This document shows positions 24,436 through 36,349 of a stretch of 64,000 nt of DNA, piece after piece. The stretch is from Stereum hirsutum FP-91666 SS1 (lineage: Eukaryota > Basidiomycota > Agaricomycetes > Russulales > Stereaceae): contig NW_006763132.1 in assembly GCF_000264905.1 (NCBI RefSeq), forward strand, positions 2,330,719-2,394,718, given 5' to 3'. The number at the start of each line of letters is the position of its first letter. The first letter of the stretch is position 1. Under the pieces are notes generated by a model. The model worked only from the letters and a program-made list of their open reading frames with translations. It ran no database searches and was not told where the DNA came from. Made by a program: the position numbers and the translations under genes.

Positions 24436-27400
24436 ATGAACAACATATCCCTCCGACCCATTTCTTCCTGTCTTGCTGCTCTCTATGTGCTTACTTTGAT
24501 TGTTCTTGTTGCCGGAAAGTCTGGATCTGATGGCCTCATCACGGTACGCTCCATGTCTTGGCTGCTGCGCGAAATCGGTTGCTCAGCCCCACGTGCCCGT
24601 TCTTCTTGGTTCGTTCTGCATCATGTATGCTCTTTCCGTGGACCATCACTTTCGTGATGTTTTTGGAATGCAATTGCCTCGTCGACCACCTCAAACATAC
24701 GTAGGACGCAGACGTCGCGGCATGCCCTGCCGTCCAAGAATTATCGGCAGTGAAGCATGAGCTTGCAAGTACAGAATCACCCATCATGCGACAAGTCTTC
24801 GCCTGGCTCTTTCCTTTTGGACCTGGATGGAACTCTGGTGCGTACTATGCACTCCAGTCCGTTGACCTCTCTACGGCCCAGCCTCACTTCCTCAACACGA
24901 CGTCGAGACTGACTATGCTCATAATAATTGAACTTCGTTCAGTGCTTGGTACCTTCTACATCAGCTCGTGCGTCTCCTTCGATGTTGCCTGACCCGAGTC
25001 TAACTGCAAATGCCGTCTTAACGTTGCCACCAACTATGGTTCTTGGTGTTTTTGAACGTCGAAATTATAGGGTCCCTAATTTTATTCTCGCGTTCATCCC
25101 TGCTCAAATCAACCGCAACACCTTGAACACCATGACGGCTTTCGCGGTGCGTCTTTCTCTCTCAATGTATATTTACCATCGCGGGCCACAACTTGGCTAC
25201 CCGTCGCGCCATATAAAACCTGCACGTTGTGCTGACTTTGCTCTTTCTTGAACAACCTTTATGGTCGTGCCTTAAATAGACTGGTGGACTCCTCTCCGAC
25301 GTCTTCCTCCATTTGGTGCCACACTCCTTCATGGGCGAACATCAGGACAACTCCGCCCATTTCGTCATGGTAGAGGAAAAGCGGAACATCCTTGTCGGGT
25401 AATGTACCACAATCTCTCCGCTCCCTTTTTTTCTCTTTGTCTCTCTATTCCTGTCTGCATGCGGCCCATAGTCTCTCGACCTTGATGTCTATGCCGAATC
25501 CTAACTTAACCCACTTCATGGTACTTGTCTATCTACCGCCTTACCCATACACTACGCGTGAAGATGTCGTTGGTCTTCGTATGGGTTTTCCTGCCGTTTG
25601 GACGACCTCATGCGCTGCACGATGCCTTCATCCATTCTTTTCTTCTACGTGGTATTTTCCCTTGGGCTTCCACCGTGACTACAACCGTGGCAGGCTATTA
25701 TTCAACCCATCGCTATCGGAGCTTGAAGTCTGAAGCTTGACGAGAACCACAGAACCACGAACAACCACTCCATGCATGCATACATACCGTCACTGTGTCC
25801 CAGCCCACCTGGACGACGCACGTTCTTTCCCATTTACTTCGCGCTCGTTCGTGACAATCGTCCTTCGCGTCCTGACGCCTCTCCCTTCGCTCTTTTTCCC
25901 CTTTTCTCGCTCAACTTTGTTTCTGATGAGCCGTGCACCTTGCTGACCGTTATGTCCTTTCACCCTTCCCTTCCCCGTGCATGCATCCGTACGTCCGCTC
26001 CGTACACACACCCACACATGCGCACGCACACAGTCTAGGCATATTCGGAGGCTTTGCGGCCTTCTTCGTCATGGAGAAGACTTTACGTGTTCTCGGCGGA
26101 GGAGGAGAGGACGGCCATTCGCACTCGAACTCGCATTCTCACAGCCATACGGAGGAAAAGCAGGGTGGTGGCGAGACCGAGGGGACTGCGACGGGTGTGG
26201 CGGCTAAATCTACGAACGGCCTGCGGGAGCGCAAAAAAGTCGGCGGAGAAGACCATCAGGGCGAGGAAGAGGAGAAACACGCCCAGGTGTCTAAGTTATC
26301 TGCGTATTTGAATTTATTTGGTGATTTTTGCCATAATATGTGCGTCGGTTTTTTCTCTCTCTGTGGCGTTGTCTATTCTCCGATGCAAAGCCGCTCATTC
26401 TCCTATTATTATTATTCTTTGTATGTGTGCAGTACGGACGGTCTCGCGTACGTCTGCTCGTTTATATCTCGCTTCCACTGCTTTTGCTCACCGACAGCGA
26501 TTTGACGGCTCACGCCTCGGTGGACTCGAACGCGAACACAAACACAAACATACATTATACAGCATGGCTGCGTCATTCTACTCGAGCCCGCTCATCGGCG
26601 CTACGACGACCCTCGCCTGCTTCGCGCACGAGATCCCACACGAGATCGCGGACTACAGCATCCTCATCCGGAGCGGGTTCACGAAGAGAGAGGCGATGCA
26701 GTCGCAGTTCTTGACTGCCGTTGGGGCGTTCGTGAGTAGTTGTCCCCCTTGTTCCTAAACCTTTGCTTCTTTCTACATGTGGCGTTCCCTGCGACCGTTC
26801 GTTTGAAGGACGATTCTTCGTTGATGTTCTTGAAGACCGTACCATATGACTGACACTTTGTTCTGTTCTGTTCTTCTTCCCCCCTGGCCCTTACCTCCTT
26901 CTTCCCTTCCCTTCCCTCCCTCACTGGTATACGACGCACGACCGTAAACCAACGACCAAATCCGGACGAACGTTGGGTCGTTCGTCTTTCGTTTGGCCCT
27001 GAACTTTGAACTCCCCTTCCTCGCCTGGACTGTGGATGGGTACGGACTCTCCCTCCCGGTTTGGTCTGCGACATCGCGACAACGGGAAATTCGACTGCTG
27101 TATTCCAGGTCGGGTAAGTCTTGCTCTTTCTTTCTATGCATCAGGTGCCCTCTGCGTCGTGTTTGGCGTTTGAACTGACTGGTTCCTTTCACTTCCGGTT
27201 TCTGATCCTGATCCTTCTGATCGTGCATATGCATGTCACCCGATTCGATTCGCGGCGCCCGCGTCGCTCACCCATCCACCCATCCACCCGTCCATCCGTC
27301 CACCCGTCCACCCGTCCACTCGTCAAACCATCCGTCAATTTGATTGACGAACGCAGGACGTTCATGGGCATCGCGATCCACAACGTGTCGACGGGGCACG

Positions 27401-28265
27401 AGAGCGCGGCCGGCTCGAATGATCTCGTCGCGGCGCTGAGACAGAGGGCGAGTGGGATATTGGGGACGTCGGTGCGGTTTGCGGATTTGGTGAGTCGCTT
27501 GCTTGTTTGATCTTCCTTCCTTGGTTGGTTGTTCGGTCTTCATTGGACGGTATTACTTGTTCTTTTGTTTGTTCGCTGTTCGATGTTCGTTGTTACTTGC
27601 TGCTTGTTGTACGGTGGCCCCGAAGGAGTGCTGACTGTTTGTTGTTTTTTTCACACACAGACTATACCGTTCGTAGCGGGCGGGTTCATGTACATCGGCG
27701 CTGTCGCAGTCTTACCCACGTACGTCCGTCTATCCCCCAGTCCGTCCCAGTGTCCCAGTCCGTGTGTCCGGGTTGTCCGACCGGAGTCGAGAGTGGTTGT
27801 CTCGACCCGAATGCCCTTGCGGTTAGGCCGTATGCTGTGTGCCACTCTTCTGACCGGACAGAGCAGAGAGTGACAGCCAGACAGGCGAAAGTGCCTCGAT
27901 AGAACTGAATGACGGGATTGACTGACTTGACTTGTTCCATGCTATTCTTTGCGCCCGACCGCACGCACATAGACTGTTGGAAGAAAGCAAGAGCGGGAAA
28001 CAGGCGCTTCGGGAGGTTAGTCCGGTTCTTCCTCCGTTATCCCTTCTTCTTTTCCCTCTTCCTCCTCGTCCTCTTCCCTTTGTTGTGCTTCTGAGATTGA
28101 AACGAGTAACTGACTGACGCAAACTTCGACCCCAGTTTGGTGCGATGGCGTTCGGAGTGCTATGTATGTTCCTAGTGGCGTGAGTTGTTCTTCGATCATA
28201 CTTTGCTGTCTTCCTGTCTGCGTGCGTGCTAAAATTATAACTGTGGGTCCAGCTGGAACGAATAG
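24436..28265 (+). CDS. YKE4: ZIP/KE4-family zinc transporter (SLC39A7-like)
   Basis: Moves zinc into the cytosol, in this subfamily from the ER or Golgi. Fourteen exons close in phase at 415 aa: 24436-24543, 24705-24837, 24943-24967, 25071-25146, 25280-25398, 26034-26339, 26433-26447, 26563-26731, 27109-27113, 27357-27489, 27661-27719, 27973-28015, 28136-28179, 28253-28265. An N-terminal signal-like helix is followed by ADVAACPAVQELSAVKHEL, the first membrane block, a His-rich loop (HSHSNSHSHSHTEE), then the zinc-site helices HNITDGLAMAASFYSSPL and ACFAHEIPHEIADYSIL (HNxxDGLA and HExPHE). The final helices are IPFVAGGFMYIGAVAVLPT and AMAFGVLCMFLVAWNE. Exons of 25, 15, 5 and 13 nt are unusual, and several introns (400-640 nt) are much longer than the neighbours'. 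Confidence 0.88.
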
Positions 28266-29230
28266 AATAGAGGGAGTAAGTTGGATTGGGTGGGCGCAGT
28301 GCGGTGGATGGGGATGGGGATTTTGACATGTGCAAACGGGGAGGTAGGGGTGTGTGAGTCGAGTTTGTTACGGCGCAGGGAGAGTGGGACGGGGGCTTTT
28401 AGTACTATGTAGTACTACAATTGTTCCGCTTGAATACCCATACAGTACAACTAGGCTGATTGAGAATCGAAGCGCCGGTGATCTAACGACTAACAGCTCT
28501 TCTCTCAGTGTGAGGAGAGCCGTGTCCGATGAGGAGGAGTGAGTGAAGAGGACGGAAGCGGAAGGGGAGGGCGTTGATGGGACGGAAACGAGGGGGCGGG
28601 AAGTGATGCCGGAAGGAGAGAGTAAGTAGGAACGTGCGTGCTGTGGTTCGTGGGCCGGGCTGCCGGGTCCGCCGAAAGTGACGCGTAATTGGAAATTTGT
28701 GGAATTGCGGCCACACGACTCGCTTTTCGCTCTCCGTCCTCTTTCCACTTTATACGCTCTCTGTCCTCGCACACAGACTCATTCCCCGGAAACAAGAACA
28801 GTCACAGTATGTTCCCCTTCCAGCTGTCCCCTTGTTGGCCACTATATATATTGTATACTCACCCGTGCCATCGTCCAGCACGACGTCGACGGCTTCCTCG
28901 CTCCTTTCAGCACCCCAACACGATCCATCGCAGGAGGCTGCAGCTCGTAGACGCCAGCCGCCCTCGAACCTCCCGGACGAGTCAAGGATCCATAGCCCCA
29001 TTACGTCCTCCAATCCCCGTCGGCTCCGTGTCCGTCATATCCCAGCCTGCCAGCCACAAGAAGCCACATCTATCAACCTGGCCGCCTTCCTCCCTGCCTC
29101 CTCAAGTCGTTGCTCTTCCTTTCACGGGTCCAGCTCCTGCACTTTTGACTCTTCTTCTTCTTCCTCGTCGTCGACGACGTCTTGCTCGACTTCACTCGCT
29201 TCAACTTCAAATCAACCGACGCTGCTTACC
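28266..29230. other. Spacer and probable leader of the Nudix gene
   Basis: No gene recognised. 28.7-29.2 kb is open in three + frames but Ser/Pro-biased with no domain, which suits a C/T-rich 5' UTR rather than an N-terminal extension. Confidence 0.45.
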
Positions 29231-30100
29231 ATGGCGACAAAAGGCCGCTCGACACCCCGCGTCGTCTGCTGCGCGATACCTATCGCAAGATCCGCCGGAA
29301 AGGTCCTCGTCGTCACAAGTAGAAAACGACCAGAAAGATGGGTTTGTGAGTACTCGCTCTTCTTCCTATCCACCCCTCCTCCTCCCGCATATGACCGACC
29401 ACTCCCTCTTGGCTTTTTACATCCCGTCCACGCGTTCCTGATTCACTCCTCCCTCGTGCCTGATCCATTGCTTCCGTCTCCGTTCATCTGTATGTGTCCC
29501 GAAACTGACTACCCTTTCTCTTTGTCTTCACCCGTCTGGTCATGCACTGCTACAGTGCCGAAAGGAGGCTGGGAGTCAACAGATGGTGTGCTCGAGGCAG
29601 CAGCATCGCGAGAAGCCCTGGAAGAAGGTCTCATCCTTTGTCCCTCTACCCGTCCCGCCCCATCCTAACCTACCCTTCATCGCTCCTCCTCGCGAATCGC
29701 GAAACACGAAACAATACCCCACCCATACCAATGCCGTGCCTCTGCCCGCATCTCCGTGCCCGCACGCACCCACTCCGGTAACCCACCGCGCTCCGTCGCA
29801 TTGCGTCACCCCACCCACCCGTCACCCACCGTCCTCTGTCAATCAACCCACCGTCCTTCCAATCACGATGAACTAGCCGGCGTCCGCGGAAACATCACGC
29901 GCTACGTGACCACGATCCCCTCCGCGTCCTCGACATATCACTTCTTCGAGCTAGACGTGTCCGGGCTGGATGCGGAATGGCTGGAGAGCAAGGAGAGGAG
30001 GCGGGAGTGGGTCGATTTCGCAGAGGCGGTGAAGCGCGTGTCGTGGAAACAGGAGCTCGCGCAGGGGTTGATGCTTTCGACGCTTGCGCCGCATCGGTAA
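29231..30100 (+). CDS. aps1: Nudix hydrolase, diphosphoinositol polyphosphate phosphatase type
   Basis: Aps1/DIPP-like enzyme that hydrolyses diphosphoinositol polyphosphates and diadenosine polyphosphates. Three exons close at 136 aa: 29231-29345, 29556-29627, 29877-30100. The N-terminus reads TPRVVCCAIPIARSAGKVLV, then RWVLPKGGWESTDG, and the Nudix box core REALEEAGVRG supplies the REUxEExGU catalytic motif. Compared with the usual spacing there is one extra residue between GGWE and the REALEE helix. The C-terminal WKQELAQGLMLSTLAP is typical of the subfamily. I chose the ATG in ACCATGGCG because it has a good context and gives the normal family length; longer upstream frames are probably leader. 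Confidence 0.85.
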
Positions 30101-31840
30101 CGTGTGGTTGAGTTCTCTTTCTTTCTTTGTTCCTGTGTCGTCTTTTTGTTGAGCTAGCGTTTCCGAGGTTTGGCGTTTGACGTTGAAGGGACGGACGGGC
30201 GTCGCCGTTCGTTCGTTCGTTCGTCTGAGCGTCCTGTCGCGCTACGTCGTTCCTTTTCTCCCCTGTTTCCGTTTCCGTGTTTCCGTGTTTGTTCGTCTGT
30301 TCGTCTCTCTGTCCATGCTGTTTCTCCGCCATATCCATCCATACATATCCATCTCTCTCATATCCTCTCCGTCTCCGTCTCCGTCGCACTGTGCAATTTC
30401 CATTTTCCATTTTCCATTTTACCTCCCAATCCATCCATCTTCGTTCTCCGTTCTCCGTTCTATCTACCATCGTCCGTTCTTCCTCCGTATTTTCGTATTT
30501 TCGTATTTTCGTATTTTCATAGAATAAACAGTCAGTCCAAATCGTCCGTTTTTCGTTTGTTCGTTTGTGCGTTCGTTCAATGCTCGATCTATTCACCGCC
30601 CTTCTCCTCCGTTTTTGTGTTTCTCGCACACGCACCCGCATCCTCGTTCCCGTTCCCCTCCGTCGTTTCACGCGTTCCGGCTTTACTTACCTACCTTACC
30701 TACCTACCTACCTTACAATTCCCCTATTCCCTTTTTTGTTCGTTTCGTTTCGTTTCGTTTCGTTGCGTTCGACCTTATTAGTACTACATACAGCCTACAT
30801 GATTTCCTTTATTGAAACTTTTTTTTTTGCAACCCCAACCCCGCCTCATGCTCATGTCACGTCCATGTCATGTCATGTCATAACCAACAATCATATATCT
30901 CGCCTCGCCTGGCTCAATCGGTTTATCTGGCTCAAATCGGTTTGGCTGGCTCGAATCGCAGTCTGTGATTAATCTCAACTCTAAACGAACGAACAGACGA
31001 TACCTGTCTGCCCGTCTGCCCGTCTGCCCGTCACTTGTGATATAGACGTCTGCACTTTTTTTCGTTCTTTTTCTTTCTTTCTTTCTTTCTTTTTTGTGCA
31101 TGCTTGTCTGACTCTCTGGCTGTTTGTGTCAGTCTCCCACAGTCACTAGTCAGACCTATACAACGGGAAGACAGTCGTCCCCTTAGTTTGTGTTCGGCCG
31201 TTCGCTTCTATCCGTCCTTCGAGTCTGTTCTGCTCTGGTTGTGCAACATAGGACCAGACAGACAGACAGACCGACAGACAGCCTGGCGGTCAGATTGGCT
31301 ACGTGTTGTTCTGTCGTTCGTTCGTACGGTAGAGCTTGAATTTGGACTTGACTTGAACTGAAAATTTGAACTCGGTGACGGGACTAGAGGAACGGGAGGC
31401 CGAACTGGAACTGGAACTGGACTGGATCTGGGAGGTCGGTGGTGGCGATTTGGAGGCGGGGTCGGAGGCGATCCTCGAACAGGAGACTGAGCAGATGGAA
31501 AGACATTCTGATCCTATGATCTGTGTCCCCGATAGTCGATAGTCGATGCTCGACCTTTCCTACACCTGGATTTTCAAGTTCTCCACGGCACCTCTCCACA
31601 CCCCTCGTCTCGTGTCCGCCCTCCGAGTCGAACCCGATGTATATCAATGTCATCTATGTTCCTGACCGAACACAAGAGTCTCGTTCATAATGCTTGATCC
31701 ATCTCTTTGGGATACGGGCGAACTGCCATATGAAGAAAAGGCTCCAAATGGTGCACGAGTCAACTCGATAAATGATTCAATCCTCGCTGCCAGGTAGGGT
31801 AAGTATACAATCAAGATGAATGACTCCAGTATATCAGTCA
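30101..31840. other. Microsatellite-rich spacer
   Basis: 1.7 kb between the convergent N-terminal neighbour genes, dominated by short tandem repeats on a C/T-rich background. No gene recognised; open frames here are products of the repeats. Confidence 0.6.
30485..30521. repeat. (TATTTTCG)n tandem repeat
   Basis: Four consecutive copies of an 8-nt unit. Nearby are TTCG repeats (about 30208-30224), TTTCG repeats (30738-30764), GTCTGCCC repeats (31005-31030), a CTTT run (31066-31090) and AGAC repeats (31253-31285). Confidence 0.7.
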
Positions 31841-33658
31841 TCAGTCATCGAAGCCGTCCATGTCGATATTGAAGAAGAAATGCTAAAGGTCCGTGGTCAG
31901 TGAAGATAGTGACGACCACACTGATACCGACAAAGAGAAGAGAGAGTATGCCGTACCTTGTACAGCGACATTACTTTCACGACCCAGGCCTCGAGGTGGA
32001 AGATCTTCTTGTTGCCTAGTCGCATGCGGTTTTCCTGGCGGTTGATGGGGATGTCAGCACGTAGTCGCCAAAATCAAGGAAGGAAGGAAGGAAATCAAGA
32101 AAGGATGAGATTCGGCGCACATAAACAGCAGCCCAGTGCATGATATCCGCCTTCAGCCCTTCATCTACCCTATCCACTAACCGGTCCGCGATGGTCTTTG
32201 GCGCGACAAACATGAGCCTCGGTCAGGATCACGGTATGACGAGCGGCGGGAGGACGTACCTTGATGATCACAGTCGGCGGTATACAATGACTGAGAAGTT
32301 CGTACAGCTTCGCACGGACGTCCATCACCCGCTGTGGACTCTGCTCCGAGATGATCATATCCGCGACTTTGTGGCAGTAGGTTTCCCAGTCGGGTTTCGC
32401 GATCGCCAGGGGGCCTTCGAGACTTGGTCTACGAGATCGAGGGGGTGGGGGTGGGGGGAAGGGGGGGGAGCATTGTGTTTAGTTTAGGCAAAGCCAAGAC
32501 ACGGATGCGGATGAAAACGAGCACGTACGTCTGCATCTTGAGCGCTTCGAGGACGAGGATCGCTTTCCTCATGTTGCCATTCGAGTCTCGCACGATCTCA
32601 TCTGCTGCTTCTTGTGGTATCTTGGGTATTCCAGCCCGAGTGGCGACGTGGTTCAGGACTGTTCGCATCTGCGGCACACGCACGACAATCACCATCACCA
32701 CCATCCGAACGTCAAAAACCAAACATGGAACGACGGGGGAGGACGTACCTCTTCATGATTAGGGGCAGCGACCCGCATGAGCAGACAACGACTCCGGATG
32801 GGCGCGATGAGTCGGGATGTGGAGTTGGCGCAGAGGATGATGCGCATGTTGGACATGTATTTTTCCATCGTGCGACGGAGGGCGGCTTGCGCGTCGCGGG
32901 AGAGGGTGTCTGCTTCGTTGATCACGACCACTACGTCACATCACATCACACATGCGTTGAGTACATACTATCAACAGAGGATGAGAGACGGCAAAGCGGG
33001 TACGGTACCTTTGAATCGTTGACGGGCTGTTAGGTCGACTTGTTGTGTTTGCGCGATCTCCTTCAGGATCTCTTGGATGACCACTCGGTCGTAGTTCCCC
33101 ACTTCGCTAGCAGCGTTTCAGACGCCTCAGGGCAAGAGCAGCTTGGGAGTTGGTATGGATGCAGACGTACCTGGGGGTTAATTCGATGTGATAATTGCTC
33201 TGTACGATGTTCACGTCGAGCTTCCGTTTTGATGGCGTCAGGAACACGCGCTGGTCTATTTTGAGCTGAGCAAGTCGTTCTAGTAATGAGCCCATAGGCC
33301 GAACTCAGTATACAGCTGTATTACAGACGTACCTTCTCCACTCCACTTCCGAACAACTGTCTCAGTGTGCATGCGATGCGAGTCTTCTTGCCCGCGCCCG
33401 ATGGTCCATAGAAAAGCATATGTGGAAAGTCGCCTGAAGCAGCCTACATACACGCGTGGAAGGTCAGTGACTATCTTGAAACACTTTCGGGCCATGGACT
33501 TGAGACTGACGAGGGACTTCAGTCTTGTCGAGAGACCTTCGTGATAGTGGAGATCATCGAGACTTTTGGGACGGTACTGAGAGAAAAAGTGCGTAAGATC
33601 ACTGCCAGGCCTGGCCCAATATTGGATCAGAGCATACACAGTCAACCCAGAGAGACAT
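31841..33658 (-). CDS. RFC5: Replication factor C subunit (yeast Rfc5 / human RFC3)
   Basis: Small subunit of the clamp loader that opens and loads PCNA at primer ends, also part of checkpoint clamp loaders. Eleven exons on the reverse strand close at 358 aa: 33638-33658, 33511-33576, 33333-33443, 33171-33265, 33009-33106, 32749-32930, 32529-32668, 32260-32428, 32121-32195, 31957-32034, 31841-31882. Start MSLWVDCYRPKSLDDL; Walker A GPSGAGKKT (the GKKT form is typical of this subunit); LKIDQRVFLTPSKRKLDV; Walker B VVVINEADTL; AQAALRRTMEKYMSNMRI; arginine-finger motif PIRSRCLLMR. The C-terminal collar domain ends HFFFNIDMDGFDD. The promoter to the right carries replication-type MCB boxes. Family length matches. 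Confidence 0.95.
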
Positions 33659-33728
33659 GGCTGGAGTGTGGGTTGCGAAGAAAGTGGGTTTATGTGAATG
33701 GTGGGGTAAAAGGTGGTAAGGATGGTGA

Positions 33729-33734
33729 ACGCGT
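33729..33734. promoter_or_regulatory. MCB (MluI cell-cycle) box
   Basis: ACGCGT, 71 bp upstream of the RFC start codon. Bound by MBF-type factors (Mbp1/Res) at G1/S in yeasts. Confidence 0.5.
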
Positions 33735-33766
33735 AAGTCGTGAAGCGCTGAGGATTTCACAGCGCG

Positions 33767-33784
33767 ACGCGTGACGTCACGCGT
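33767..33784. promoter_or_regulatory. Palindrome of two MCB boxes around a CRE
   Basis: ACGCGTGACGTCACGCGT, a perfect 18-bp palindrome: two ACGCGT boxes flanking and overlapping the ATF/CRE core TGACGTCA. It lies 109 bp upstream of the RFC ATG and 54 bp upstream of the MYND gene ATG, so it could serve both. Confidence 0.6.
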
Positions 33785-33837
33785 TGGTGACCGTTGTTGG
33801 TTCCCGTAGGATCCTTCTGTTGCCTGTCACTCTCTGT

Positions 33838-35887
33838 ATGCAGGACGTCGTATTAGCCGAATTATCGAGATGGGAAGGGTACGTCCAATCCGATCCAGAG
33901 CGTGTTCTAGCGGCCATTCGCCTTCGGTATCCTACTAGCCTTGCAGATGGGTCTCAGGCCCCGAACGAATGGGGGGACACCTACAAAGTACGTGGCCGTG
34001 TTTGCCTTGGACGGTTTGCAAGCTGACCTAGTGCATTTGTCTTCTTCATATTGACATAGATTACTTTCTATGCCATAACTGCCATTGAACACTGTTATGG
34101 TGCGGGTCCCAGCTGGCAATATCTGGTTCGAGGTGGCCTTGTAGACCTTTTATGCCAGAAGGTAGTGGAGTTGAACCCGGATACTGCAGTATTTCCACAG
34201 TTTGCAGAGAACATGAGTGAGGATCAATTGAGAAAGGTAAGCAGAATATCCGCATACATCGAAGTGGTAGGTTCCTCACGATTGCACATCATAGACCCCG
34301 GCGCCGTGGTTCAGTCCACTTATGCCCCTCTGCGCTGGCGCCGGGAACATTCAGGATCCCATGACGCCAGAAGATACTCTACTGGTAGAAACTCTGAAGC
34401 GTCATTGGCCTACGATGATGAAACGAGTGAGTGTTCGAAACTCATTATATCTAGTCCCGCTTCACGCTGTACAGTCGAACTGACTGGTATCCATTACGTG
34501 TGTATCACAGATTTGGGAACTTCCTGGAAGCAGCCTGAGCTCTGAGAATATATCTGGTCCCAGCATACAGCGAATGCTTGTCGCTAATCTTCTGAAATAT
34601 CTGACCACCCGCGACCCCTCTTTCTGGGAGTGAGTTCCGGCTTCTTGTTGCTTATGACTTCTCACTGACTTTTTCGGGGTTTTAAATAAAACAGAGTCAT
34701 TGATAGCTGCCCTCATACCATTCCCGTCATCATCCGGAACTTTCTCCATCCCATTCAGCCTGCTCCAGACCGAAAGACACCGGAGTTCATGCTTTTTGGC
34801 CACGAAGCCTTGGCACGTCTTATCGCACCGGTTGACGCACCAACAATAATATATCGAGCTCAGCACCCCATTCCTCTTGCGACTCTTGAGCGCGTGCTCC
34901 GCGGCGCGAGTGGCTCTATGGAATCCTTGATCTCTAAAATCACCTGGCATCTTGTGTGGCTCCCCTACGAGCACTCGGTTCAGTGCTTTAATCTTTTACA
35001 GCACGTCAGGCCCTTCCTCGCTTCCAGAAACTTGCCAGCATATGTAGAAGAACACGAACGCTTGGTGCAATCCAAAGTTTACTGGAAAGGCCTCTTCTCC
35101 CGTCTTCAGCGAGTTACCAACGAACCGTTGCTTGTCCGGAACGGCGCAGCTGGCGGCGTCTTTTTTTCCATATTCATGGAGCTTGTAGATGTTGGCGATA
35201 AGATCGTACCCGACTTATACAAGCGTCATGTCGAGTCGATGGTGGAAGCCGATTTATTCGGCGTGTTAGATGACGTTATTCCCTTGCTTTCGGGTCGCTC
35301 AGAGATTAGAAATCAGAGTGAGTTTGGGGACCCGTAGTCCATACCATTTCAAAATCAGCCGGATGCTGACCAGGTGCACTAGGTCGATTGTACGCGTTTT
35401 TTGACGTCATGGGTCAAATTGCACAATAATCACCCTCTCTGGCCACTATCCTGCGCCCAAATTTGCCGCGCCCCAAAATACTACGATCTCTCCTATCGTT
35501 GGCTCATATCAAAGACGATCAAGGCGTATACCGCATCGCAGACATAGACCCAGTGACCGTGACAGAATGCTTTCGTTCCCTTTGTCAAGTTGGAGAAGGC
35601 ATGCATGCTCGACACGGAGTGTGGACGGAGGGGATGCACAAAGGAGAGCGAGTCGAGATGTTCTGTGTGTCACACGGTGGTATATTGTGGCCCAGAGTGC
35701 CAGAAAAGGTAGCTTCCTCAAACAGCAATCCAATTCTCGAATGTCAAACTCACTGATATGCGATAATCGCGACAGGGATTGGCGGGAACATAAGATCGTT
35801 TGTGGATTCAGCTTGACGACCACAGGTCATGACGGCAGAACAGACTGGGAGGTGGTACTGCCGCAGAGCATGAGGAAGGTTCGGTAA
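33838..35887 (+). CDS. MYND zinc-finger protein, frame apparently damaged
   Basis: Fungal MYND-finger protein of unknown role. Exons 33838-33987, 34060-34236, 34295-34426, 34511-34629 and 34695-35317 join in phase, then 35383 onward. The body is helical (SWQYLVRGGLVDLLCQKVV, ITWHLVWLPYEHS). The C-terminal MYND finger is clear after removing the intron 35709-35775: CSVCHTVVYCGPECQKRDW then REHKIVC. Two problems: the exon from 35383 meets a TAA at 35427-35429, after which the same frame continues with a conserved-looking PRPKILRSLLSLA block. The finger then lies in the +1 frame relative to that block. No intron I can see repairs both. Either the gene is a recent pseudogene, the sequence has indel errors, or there is an unusual splice form. 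Confidence 0.7.
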
Positions 35888-36349
35888 GGCTATCGGTGCT
35901 AAGGCCTAAACACTGGTAAGTCCCGCGTGTTTATCATGCTGAATTCATATGAGACATTTATATGGACTGGAGTTCGCACTATACTCCATACAGGAGGTTT
36001 GTAGTGAGATACATTTTCTCCGAAGGCATCATTAATTGAGATATCTCTTTGTTACTCTCAAGAATGAATGTCATCAGCCAGGCCCTCTTTTTCAGAGCAG
36101 CACGGACCTTCCTAAAGGGAAAAGACAAAGGATTCCAAGGACCTAAAAATAGAACCACACAAGGGCACGTGCCAAAGGCGCGGTGGCGTTCCTCTATTGT
36201 TCTATTTTGAAATGGCATCGGGACGTGTCACCTTTGCTTTGACCTCTGGCAGTATAAAAGGGCTCTCATGTCTCGTCAATTCAGCACCTTGCCATTTCTC
36301 CCGCTCTTGACTGGCTTGAATCTTAGCTTTATCCTCTCTACTGCTTATC
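35888..36349. other. Spacer with promoter of the next gene
   Basis: No gene seen; ends in a TATA-containing promoter. Confidence 0.5.
36253..36260 (+). promoter_or_regulatory. TATA box
   Basis: TATAAAAG, 97 bp before the ATG at 36350. Confidence 0.65.

Noticed and set aside
26719..27360. Reading straight through between the AVGAF and TFMGIAIH exons of the ZIP gene as one long exon
   Set aside because: The intervening sequence has stops and no membrane-helix pattern; only the 5-nt GTCGG exon keeps the frame and the family sequence.
28697..29230. Long upstream extension of the Nudix frame
   Set aside because: Open in all three frames, Ser/Pro-biased and without domain; the ATG at 29231 has better context and gives the normal family length.
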